Part shown: positions 7,812 through 15,000 of the stretch, in pieces
Position numbering within the stretch: position 1 is the first letter of the stretch
Layout: each line of letters starts with the position of its first letter
Source of the DNA: an uncultured Bacteroidales bacterium
GTDB taxonomy: Bacteria > Bacteroidota > Bacteroidia > Bacteroidales > UBA932
DNA length: 32,583 bases
Assembly: GCA_947305645.1 (NCBI GenBank)
Contig: CAMZEC010000025.1
Location: 1 to 32,583, forward strand
Reading direction: 5' to 3'
The notes under the pieces: generated by a model
What the model was told of the DNA's origin: nothing
The model's input: only the letters and a program-made list of their open reading frames with translations
Database searches by the model: none
Position numbers and translations under genes: made by a program

Positions 7812-8243
7812 ATGAAGATTCATAAGAAAGCTTTCGACGAACTTACCCTGGGCGAGTTGTTCGAAATAGTCAGGGCGCGATTCGACGTGTTCGTCGGAGA
7901 GCAGCATATCCTTGAACCAGAATACGACGATATTGACTATAAGAGTATACATGTCTTTATCTTGGACGCCGACAAGGTTATTGCCTACGCAAGGTTGTTT
8001 CAGGAAGGCGCCCCCGGCGAGTGGCATTTAGGCCGGATGCTGACAACCAGCAGGAAGCAGGGGCTCGGTACTGCAATTATCGAATCTGCAAAAGAATATG
8101 TCAGGAGCCAAGGCGGAGAACGGATTCTGTTACATTCACAACTGCACGCACAAGGCTTTTATGAACGCAATGGATTTAAGGTCTGTTCGGATGTTTTCGA
8201 GGAGGCCGGAATACCGCACGTGCAAATGATCTATGAAATCTAA
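7812..8243 (+). CDS. elaA: ElaA-family GNAT acetyltransferase
   Basis: 143-residue protein with the ElaA pattern: LTLGELFEIVRARFDVFVGEQ (in two parts LTLGELFEIV / RARFDVFVGEQ) at the N-terminus, the acetyl-CoA loop GRMLTTSRKQGLGTAIIESA (about 75-94) and QLHAQGFYERNGFK near the C-terminus. Length is normal. The acceptor substrate of ElaA is not established. It lies 76 bp after another GNAT gene on the same strand. Directly after its stop begins a fragment related to a HAD phosphatase (8246-8296), marking a rearrangement scar. Confidence 0.88.
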   Translation: MKIHKKAFDELTLGELFEIVRARFDVFVGEQHILEPEYDDIDYKSIHVFILDADKVIAYARLFQEGAPGEWHLGRMLTTSRKQGLGTAIIESAKEYVRSQGGERILLHSQLHAQGFYERNGFKVCSDVFEEAGIPHVQMIYEI

Positions 8244-8245
8244 AT

Positions 8246-8296
8246 TAGGCATTGCATTCAGCGGCGTCACGTACGGCAACTCCAGCCGGGAGGGTA
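8246..8296 (+). pseudogene. HAD-phosphatase gene fragment
   Basis: Three bases after the ElaA stop, one frame reads LGIAFSGVTYGNSSREG. It closely matches the C-terminal part of the HAD phosphatase encoded at 10294-10944, CGVTYGNSNREA, with about 27 of 30 bases shared across the core (compare 8262-8292 and 10845-10875). No start and no catalytic motifs are present. It is a small scar of a duplicated or displaced HAD gene. Confidence 0.65.
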
Positions 8297-8298
8297 AT

Positions 8299-8688
8299 TT
8301 AACGAAGTTCGTTCTCGATCAACGGTAGAATCTGATCATCGGCGGGAAGCCAACTGACGGAGCGGAGCGTGGCGGCGGTGAGCCAGCGGGCTGCTTCGTG
8401 CTCGTTCAAGTGCAGAGCCTCGCTCTTTAGGGAGCAGAAGTAGCAGTGCATCGTGAGGTGGAAATCTGGATAATCCCAATCCACAGTGCACAAAAACTTG
8501 TCTACACTGATCTCTGTATCAAGTTCTTCACGAATCTCGCGGACCAGCGCTTCCTCGGGTGTCTCGCCAGGTTCCATTTTCCCGCCGGGGAATTCCCACC
8601 AGTCCTTGAATTCACCATACCCGCGCTGGGTGGCAAATATTTTGTCTCGCTTCCGGATAATCGCTGCTACGACTTCTATCTGTTTCAT
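8299..8688 (-). CDS. Nudix hydrolase, MutT-like (8-oxo-dGTP diphosphatase type)
   Basis: 129-residue Nudix protein starting MKQIEVVAAIIRKRDKIFATQRG. The Nudix box is GGKMEPGETPEEALVREIRE followed by EL (about 36-57); the usual Gly near the end of the box is Asp. The WWEFPGGK context and small size match MutT-type enzymes that hydrolyse oxidised nucleotides such as 8-oxo-dGTP to the monophosphate. The ATG at 8688 is preferred over a TTG two codons upstream, because that TTG is part of the -7 box. The gap between box and ATG is only three bases, so the mRNA may be leaderless. Confidence 0.88.
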   Translation of the reverse strand: MKQIEVVAAIIRKRDKIFATQRGYGEFKDWWEFPGGKMEPGETPEEALVREIREELDTEISVDKFLCTVDWDYPDFHLTMHCYFCSLKSEALHLNEHEAARWLTAATLRSVSWLPADDQILPLIENELR

Positions 8689-8691
8689 ATA

Positions 8692-8699
8692 CAAATATA
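8692..8699 (-). promoter_or_regulatory. -7 box abutting the Nudix start
   Basis: TATATTTG on the minus strand, with only TAT between it and the ATG. Transcription would start at or within a base of the start codon. Confidence 0.55.
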
Positions 8700-8745
8700 A
8701 CGATTCCTACTATATGCCACAATAGTTTTAATTTGTTCTTAAAAT

Positions 8746-8853
8746 GGGCAAGGTGCCGTTTTGTGTGGGGGACCTTGCCCGCTAATATGCTTTTGGAGGG
8801 GCTGTAGCTATGAATAATGGGCAAGGTCTGCTGATTAAAACTGGACCTTGCCC
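8746..8853. repeat. Paired-hairpin repeat, copy B
   Basis: Second copy of the element at 1771-1878 with identical layout: a 35-bp hairpin (8746-8780, stem GGGCAAGGT / ACCTTGCCC), a 38-bp spacer, and a 35-bp hairpin (8819-8853, stem GGGCAAGGTC / GACCTTGCCC). The spacer and the 90 bp after it are also recognisably related to copy A. Where copy A has a G-T position in hairpin 2, copy B has G-C. Confidence 0.8.
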
Positions 8854-8945
8854 ACATGAAGGCCCGAAGAATCTTCTTTTTGAGCCGACTGACGTGATGG
8901 AGGTTGATGTTGTTTAAATTGAATATAATGTGTATCTTTAACCAT

Positions 8946-9047
8946 ATGAAACAGATTCTGGGTTACCTTTTTGGTTTTATAATCTTAGGAGAGAACAACG
9001 GTATGCTTATTGTGACTGCCTCCGGTACTGCAGTCAAACTTGCATGA
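8946..9047 (+). pseudogene. In-frame chimera of methyltransferase start and YbjQ end
   Basis: An open frame of 33 codons with ATG start and TGA stop. The first 13 residues (MKQILGYLFGFII) match the N-terminus of the methyltransferase at 2335, and the last 20 match residues 87-106 of the YbjQ protein at 2867 with one change. It is therefore a duplicate of that gene pair from which everything between was removed in frame. Its TGA is followed with no gap by the ATG of the phosphatase gene, so it now acts as an upstream leader frame. A weak -7-like TATCTTTA lies 11 bp before its ATG. Too short to keep either function. Confidence 0.8.
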
Positions 9048-9527
9048 ATGAAAGTATTATTCGTCTGTCACGGTAATATCTGCCGAAGTGCGATGGCAGA
9101 GTTCATCCTGAAGGCTCTGGTAAAGGCCAAAGGTCTTGAAAGCCAATACCATATCGAGTCTGCGGCGGTTTCTGCGGAGGAGATAGGAAGCCCTATTTAC
9201 CCGCCGGCGAAGCGCTGCCTGAACCAGCACGGAGTGTGGTTTGACCAGGGCAAGCGTGCACGGCAGGTAACGCGTGCGGACTACGGCCGCTTCGACCGTA
9301 TCATATGTATGGACGCCTCGAACTTGCGGCTGATCAAACGTATCATTCCGGAAGATCCGGAGGGAAAGATCCACCTGATGATGTCCTATGCCGGCATCAG
9401 CCGCGATGTGGCGGATCCGTGGTATACCGGAGATTTCGAAACGACCTTCCAGGACTTGCTGGTGGGGTGCGAGGCAATGTTGAATCTAAATCTTAAGATA
9501 TTATTAAAAGTAAAATCTTTAGATTAA
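9048..9527 (+). CDS. Low-molecular-weight protein-tyrosine phosphatase
   Basis: 159-residue LMW-PTP. The phosphate-binding loop is FVCHGNICRSAMAEF: nucleophile Cys7, Cys12 and Arg13, Ser14; the general acid lies in DVADPWYTGDFETTF (Asp about 122). Length is normal. Such enzymes remove phosphate from protein tyrosines, or arginines in some lineages, and often act on exopolysaccharide kinases, but no such partner is nearby. The ATG directly abuts the stop of the chimeric frame 8946-9047. The gene sits inside the shrunken duplicate block; no intact counterpart is found at the matching place in block A. Confidence 0.92.
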   Translation: MKVLFVCHGNICRSAMAEFILKALVKAKGLESQYHIESAAVSAEEIGSPIYPPAKRCLNQHGVWFDQGKRARQVTRADYGRFDRIICMDASNLRLIKRIIPEDPEGKIHLMMSYAGISRDVADPWYTGDFETTFQDLLVGCEAMLNLNLKILLKVKSLD

Positions 9528-9582
9528 AAGTATACATCAAATATAATAATCTTCGGCAAGAAAGACTCCTGAAGCTAAATGT

Positions 9583-9705
9583 CTAGATCTTCAGCTGCTC
9601 GAGGATATCGTCCAGCATACGAAACCGGCGCCTGGCGATATCGTTCACCGGCTGGGCATCCTTCTCCCACAGTACCTCCAGACCGTCGTACTGAGGGGTG
9701 AATCC
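9583..9705 (-). pseudogene. In-frame chimera of peroxidase and MarR fragments
   Basis: One minus-strand frame of 40 codons to TAG joins three pieces in the gene order of 3246-4243. GFTPQYDGLE equals glutathione peroxidase residues 37-46; VLWEKDAQPVNDIARR equals MarR regulator residues 46-61; LDDILEQLKI resembles the regulator's C-terminal LDGIIEKLS. Catalytic Cys36 of the peroxidase and most of the winged helix are missing, and no ATG is in frame. It is a remnant of a duplicated peroxidase-regulator operon reduced by successive deletions. Confidence 0.8.
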
Positions 9706-9736
9706 GCTACGATGCAAATGTCGCGGCAAAAATTCT

Positions 9737-9751
9737 ATATCGCAGCGATAT
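9737..9751. promoter_or_regulatory. Retained MarR-type operator copy
   Basis: ATATCGC-A-GCGATAT, the upstream operator of the peroxidase operon (4296-4311) with one spacer base lost. The flanks also match the original promoter, including TTTGCATCG at 9709-9717, but the -7 box has changed from TATATTTG to a form beginning GACATTTG. Confidence 0.65.
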
Positions 9752-9761
9752 TTAAAAAATC

Positions 9762-10229
9762 TCAGTCTGTAGTGATGCTCTCGATTCTCAGGCGCAGCGT
9801 TCCGGAGGGAACCTGGGCCTCGGCTGTTTCACCGACCTTCTTGCCCATCAGGGCGGCACCTATCGGTGATTTAAGCGAAATCTTACCGGCCTCCAGGTCC
9901 ATCTCGTGGGGGCTTACTATCTCATAGGTCATCCGGGTGTTTGTGGTGAGGTTGGTGAATTCCACTCGGCTCAGAAGGCTTACGCTGTCTTTGGGGAGGG
10001 CTCCCGGATCAATCACGCGGGAATGTTCCAGGATCTTCTGCAGAAATTTGATACGGCTGATGGTCTTGCCCTGAATGCGCCGTGCCTCCCGGTATCCCGC
10101 ATTATCGCTTCGGTCCCCCTGTGCACTCATCTCCGCAAGGTCTTCCGACACCTTGGGGTAGACTTCCTCGATGAGGTGCTTCAATTCGGCGGCAAGTTCG
10201 TCGTATCGTTGCTTGGACAGGTATTCCAT
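9762..10229 (-). CDS. GreA/GreB-family transcript cleavage factor
   Basis: 155-residue Gre factor. The N-terminal coiled coil (MEYLSKQRYDELAAELKHL to about residue 75) carries the acidic tip SAQGDRSDNAGYREAR, whose acidic pair works at the RNA polymerase active site to stimulate RNA cleavage in backtracked complexes. The C-terminal FKBP-like domain (about 80-155) includes SRVEFTNLTTN, the YEIVSPHEMD strand and SPIGAALMGKKVGE. The tip resembles GreB as much as GreA. The start was placed at the ATG before EYLSKQ; the frame extends upstream, but that part crosses the promoter box at 10249-10256. Confidence 0.92.
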   Translation of the reverse strand: MEYLSKQRYDELAAELKHLIEEVYPKVSEDLAEMSAQGDRSDNAGYREARRIQGKTISRIKFLQKILEHSRVIDPGALPKDSVSLLSRVEFTNLTTNTRMTYEIVSPHEMDLEAGKISLKSPIGAALMGKKVGETAEAQVPSGTLRLRIESITTD

Positions 10230-10248
10230 AACGATGATTTCAGTTTTA

Positions 10249-10256
10249 CAAATATA
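10249..10256 (-). promoter_or_regulatory. -7 box of the Gre gene
   Basis: TATATTTG on the minus strand, 19 nt before the ATG at 10229. It lies back-to-back with the HAD gene box. Confidence 0.6.
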
Positions 10257-10280
10257 ATTCATTTTTTGTCTATTCATTAC

Positions 10281-10288
10281 TACCTTTG
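10281..10288 (+). promoter_or_regulatory. -7 box of the HAD gene
   Basis: TACCTTTG on the + strand with only five bases to the ATG at 10294, implying a leader of at most one or two bases. Confidence 0.6.
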
Positions 10289-10293
10289 CACAA

Positions 10294-10944
10294 ATGAGAA
10301 GGTACTCGGTTGTCATTTTCGACTTCGACGGAACCCTGGCAGACACCAGGGAACTCATCGTGTGCACCAACCAGGAGGCGCAGCGCCTTATGGGCTACCC
10401 AATAAAGGACGAGGCGGGTATCCTGGCTACGATTGGCCTCCCTATGCGTGAGTGCATCCTGGCTATGTATCCTGACCTGCCGCACGAGCTGCTGCCCACG
10501 TGGATAAAGACCTACCGGGCGGTATTCGACGACCTGAAGGGGCAGATAGTCCCGCAGCTGTTCCCGAAGGTCAGGGAAACATTGGCGGCGCTTGCCGACA
10601 GGGGATACCGTCTCACCGTGGCCTCGTCCCGCGGAACCCCGTCGCTTACCGATTTCTTGCGGGAAATGGACATCGCCCCCTATATCTCGTACGTTCTTGG
10701 GGCTGACGACGTAAAGCTTGCGAAGCCCCATCCGGAGCCGGTGCTGAAGACGCTCGACGCGATGTGCTGCGAAGCGTCGGATGCCCTGGTGGTCGGAGAC
10801 ATGCCGGTAGATATCCAGATGGGCCTGGGCGCCGGAGTCCGGACCTGCGGGGTCACTTACGGCAACTCCAACCGGGAGGCTCTCCTGGCCGCCGGGGCGC
10901 ATTACATCATTTCCGACTTCGGTGAGCTTCTAACGATAATCTGA
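10294..10944 (+). CDS. HAD-superfamily phosphatase, phosphoglycolate-phosphatase-like
   Basis: 216-residue HAD hydrolase with an alpha-helical cap. Motif I is VVIFDFDGTLADT (nucleophile Asp10, Asp12), motif II is TVASSRGTP (about 108-116), motif III lies at KLAKPHPEP (Lys) and motif IV at VVGDMPVDIQMGLGAG (about 167-182). The pattern fits phosphoglycolate phosphatase and pyrophosphatase-like members; the exact substrate is open. No other Met precedes motif I, so the ATG five bases past the -7 box must be the start. The uncharacterised gene at 10957 begins 12 bp later and is likely co-transcribed. A fragment of a related gene lies at 8246-8296. Confidence 0.9.
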   Translation: MRRYSVVIFDFDGTLADTRELIVCTNQEAQRLMGYPIKDEAGILATIGLPMRECILAMYPDLPHELLPTWIKTYRAVFDDLKGQIVPQLFPKVRETLAALADRGYRLTVASSRGTPSLTDFLREMDIAPYISYVLGADDVKLAKPHPEPVLKTLDAMCCEASDALVVGDMPVDIQMGLGAGVRTCGVTYGNSNREALLAAGAHYIISDFGELLTII

Positions 10945-10956
10945 CAAATACATACT

Positions 10957-12009
10957 ATGGGACTGTTTTTATCCAAAGCTGCAAAAGCGACCGTAGGCAA
11001 AAGCAAAGTGGCTACCAGCTACTTTCTTACAGGCGCCTGCCTTTTTCTGATCGCATGCAATGTGGGCGTTTTCATATTCCTGCCGCATCTGCTGATGCCC
11101 CTTGCCATTATCGTATCCAACGCCATTACGGTTGTGCTGATGCTGTTCGCACTGCGTCCGATCAACCGCCTCATGGAGCGTGAGTTCTCAAAGAAGGCAG
11201 AAGAACTCATCGAACAGCAGCGGGAGGAAAATGAACTTAGGGAGCGCGTCGTTGAGTTGGAGTCGGTCAACAAGGAGCTGGAGAGCAAGATAGATTCCTG
11301 GGCGCAGACCGCAGGTGTTCCGGCGGATGTAAACCTCAGCTTCAAGGTGGAGACAATGACCTACGACAAGTCCGGTTATATCGTTAAAGAGGAGCCGCTG
11401 GAGCGCTTCCTGGAAGATCCTGCCTATGGCCTTTCAAACAAGAACGGCCTCATGGAACGCCTTGGGAAGTGGCTTGACAACGTGTCACATCCGGGGGAGA
11501 GGAAGGTCCTGTACATAGGAAAGTACTACATAAAGGCTTCCATAGGAATAGACTTCACCCGCATCAAGTTCTCTGTGAAGGATGGCATCCTGACGCTTTT
11601 CGGCGTGCGCTTTACCAAGCTTAATGACCTGGCCATAGTCAGGGACGGGGATGAAGTGAACCACTGCTGGCTGCTGAACGAAGGCGCCGACGGAACCACC
11701 ATCAACCGTAACGAAATCTACCGCGAGTTCACCGAGGTGTATGCCGAATATCGCGAGAAGGAGGCTCACGAGGTGTTGGAGCAAGAAATCGAGGGCCTTT
11801 GCGACCGCTATACCTCCGTTTTCCGCACCAACCTTTCCGGCCGTTTCCCTGGCATAGCATTCTGCGACCATATAGAGGACTCCCCGGTCACATGGTACTC
11901 CTTAAAGGAGCATATGCAGGACCAGCGGGTGTTCCCGATAGCCTCCAATATGCTCCTTATGGCCGATGTTATGAGCGGAACCCTACCCGAAATACTGCAG
12001 CGTCCGTAG
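10957..12009 (+). CDS. Membrane-anchored coiled-coil protein, possibly DUF4230-like
   Basis: 350-residue protein with two N-terminal transmembrane helices (about 22-43 and 46-67), a charged coiled coil (about 72-115, rich in Glu/Lys/Leu: AEELIEQQREENELRERVVE), and a C-terminal soluble domain. The segment VLYIGKYYIKASIGIDFTRI (about 188-207), followed by strand-rich sequence, recalls DUF4230 proteins of Bacteroidetes, but I am not certain. It lies 12 bp after the HAD gene. Its last 27 bases overlap, tail to tail, the end of the NRPS gene on the other strand. Function unknown. Confidence 0.8.
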   Translation: MGLFLSKAAKATVGKSKVATSYFLTGACLFLIACNVGVFIFLPHLLMPLAIIVSNAITVVLMLFALRPINRLMEREFSKKAEELIEQQREENELRERVVELESVNKELESKIDSWAQTAGVPADVNLSFKVETMTYDKSGYIVKEEPLERFLEDPAYGLSNKNGLMERLGKWLDNVSHPGERKVLYIGKYYIKASIGIDFTRIKFSVKDGILTLFGVRFTKLNDLAIVRDGDEVNHCWLLNEGADGTTINRNEIYREFTEVYAEYREKEAHEVLEQEIEGLCDRYTSVFRTNLSGRFPGIAFCDHIEDSPVTWYSLKEHMQDQRVFPIASNMLLMADVMSGTLPEILQRP

Positions 12010-15000
12010 CATTTCGAAGATAAGGTCCAGATACTTGCTGGAGGTATGGTCCCAGCGGAAGCCCAGACGGTGCAGCACCTGCATGGTGAACACCGTGGAG
12101 GCGAGGGTTTCCACACCCTCCTGCTCGGAAGCCGACTGCTGGTACGCCACCAGAGGTGCCATGATGCGGGCCTTCGCCGGGTCGGCGTTGGCTTCTTCCG
12201 CCCGGCGGGCAAATTCGCCTGACTCTACGTATTGGAGCGGTTTACCGTCAATCATTTCGAGGCGGGTAAATATATCGTCCATGGGGATGATATGGTTGTT
12301 GGAGACGTTGAACACGCAGTTCTCCAGCGGCGTGCGCGCGAGCATCACCATGGCTTTGGCGGCCTGGTCGATAGGCGTGAACTCCATCTGCCCCTCCAGC
12401 ATCTGATACGGGCACGCGCCCAGCATTTTGAATGCCTTGAGCCGTCCCATGGAAGCATTGGCATTCATATTCATCTGGAACTCGCCGTCCCGGGCGCGTG
12501 GCGACAGGTTGCCGGCACGCATGATCTTGGCCTTGAGCTTCCCGCCGGCCATATGCTCCAGGATATGCCTCTCTGCCAGGAACTTGGAGTGGACGTACTG
12601 GTTGTCTGTAAGCTGGCCGAAGAACAGCATTTGTTCGGTAATGGTGTCGGGTGTATTACCGGGCGTGAGGCCACCCACGCTCTCAGTAGATACCTGTACC
12701 ATGTATGCGCCCTGCTTTTCGCAGAAGGCCACAAGATTCTTGACTCCGCCGTAGTTGATGTCCTCGATGTCCGTTCCTTTGGAGAAGTGCTTCACATTGG
12801 CGGCGCAGTTGAACACCATATCTATATCCGTGAGCGGCTCCAGAGAGGCCGGCTGGGTAATGTCTCCCGATACCGGACGGATACGCGTCCCGAAGAGGCT
12901 GCGGTAGTCCTTGTCGAAGTAATAGACCAGCATCTCCTTGAGGCGGCGCTCCGGAGTAAGCGAGCCCTTGCCGCGCAGCAGGCACCAGATGGTGGTGTCG
13001 GGGCCGGTGGCATCCAGCAGCTCCTTCAGCACGTGGACGCCAAGGAAGCCGGTTGCTCCGGTAACGAGTATGTTACGGCCGAGTTCCATGGGCTTCCCGG
13101 CCAGGAAAGACTCCAGATTGTTTTTCTTCAGCAGTGCATCGATGGCCGAATAGTCGTATTCCGTAATGTTGCGGTCCTGCTCCTGCACGGCCTGGTCTCC
13201 CTTAAGGAAAGCAGCCAGGGCTCGGGCGGAAGGGTGGGAGAATACATCCGAATAGGCAAAATGCAGATCCTGCTTTTCGGCATTCACCATCACGTTGGTA
13301 ACCATTAGGGAGGACCCGCCCAGATCGAAGAAGGAATCCGTGGCGCCGACGCGCTCGACTCCCAGAACCTCGGCGAATATGCCGCAGATGGCCTTCTCGG
13401 TCTCTCCGACTGGTGCCACATAGTCTTCGAGTGCTGACGGAGTGGCCTCCGGCAGGGCCTTCCGGTCCACTTTCTGGTTTACGTTGAGCGGAATCTTGTC
13501 CAGCTGCATCCAGGCGGCGGGGACCATGTACGGCGGCTTGCGTTCGCGTATGAAATCTGCGGCGGCTTTAGTGTCGAAGGTCCCTTCGGCTACCACGTAA
13601 GCGGCCAGGAATTTGCCGCCGGAAGGGGCGTCGAAAGCCTGCACCGTCACGTCCTTCACTCCGGGGATGTCCTGAATCACCGCCTCTACTTCCTTGAGCT
13701 CGATACGGAAGCCGCGGATCTTGACCTGACGGTCCTTGCGGCCAACGAACTCGACGTTCCCGTCGGGCCGGTAGCGGACGATGTCGCCCGAACGGTACAG
13801 CCGTACGCCGGGCAGGAAGGGGTTGTCGATAAAGCACTCGGCCGTCTTCCCGGGGTTGTTCAGGTAACCGCGGCCGACTCCTGTGCCGCCGATCAGCAGT
13901 TCGCCGGCCGCCCCTATGGGCAGACGCCGCATCTGGCGGTCGACTACGTACAGCTGCACGTTGCTCAGAGGATGTCCGATAGGAATGTTCTCCTCCCGCT
14001 CCAGCACGTGGAAGACGGTAGAGAAGATGGTGCACTCCGTGGGACCGTACCCGTTGTAGAAGGCATACGAAGGCGGCGGCATGGAAATGAGCTTTTCGCC
14101 GCCCACCGACAGGTGCTGCAGGGAAGGATTGTCGGGGAAGTTACGGGCATACATAACGCCCACCTGGGTGGTCATGAAGCTGTGCGTGACCTTATTCTCC
14201 GTGATGAAGCGGTCCAGGGCGCCCAGGTCGTGCCTTACGTCTTCCGGAATGATGCAGACGCAGGCGCCGCTCGTAAGGGCGGGATACTGGTCCATCATGT
14301 TGGCGTCGAAGCCGTAGCTTGCGAATGCCGCCACGCGGTCTCCGGGCTTAAGGTGATAGTACTCCCTGTACCAGGCGCAGAAGTTTACCAGATTGCGCTG
14401 CTCCAGCATGCAGCCCTTGGGCGTTCCCGTAGAGCCGGAGGTGTACAGCAGTATGTACAGGCTTTCCGGCTTGGGCCCGACGGATGTGCAGGGGGTGTTG
14501 GGCAGGTTCTCCAACTCAGCCGTCGTAAGAACCGGCCCCTTGTATTCTCCTACCAGCGGAACGAGTTCTTCATCGGCAATGAGGAGCCTGGCGCAGGCAT
14601 CCTTTATCATGAAGTTCAGGCGCTCCGGCGGATAGGAAGGATCCAGCGGCTGATAAGCGCAGCCCGCTTTCATAGCTGCCAGGGAGGCCTTGGTCATCCA
14701 TGCGTTGCGGTTTATCAGGACGCTGACCACTTCCTCCTCCTTGAGGCCGTAGCTGAGAATCCTGGCGGCCAGGGCGTCGGTAATACGGTCCAGCTCTTGA
14801 TAACTGATGGTCTTTCCGTCGAACAGCACGGCCGGAGCGTCCGGCGTGGCCTTGGCCTGCTTGCGGAACAGGCTTACAACGGTTTCGCTCAGGTCTACGT
14901 CCTGGGTATAATGGTTGAAGCCGTCAAGCTGCTGCAGGCGCTCTCCGTCCACGTACGGTATCTCCGTAAGCGGACTGTCCTTCAGCAGGCCTCTTACGAC

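Noticed and set aside
10230..10370. N-terminal extension of the Gre factor to 10370
   Set aside because: It crosses the promoter boxes and the start of the divergent HAD gene; Gre proteins begin at the MEYLSKQ-like coiled coil.
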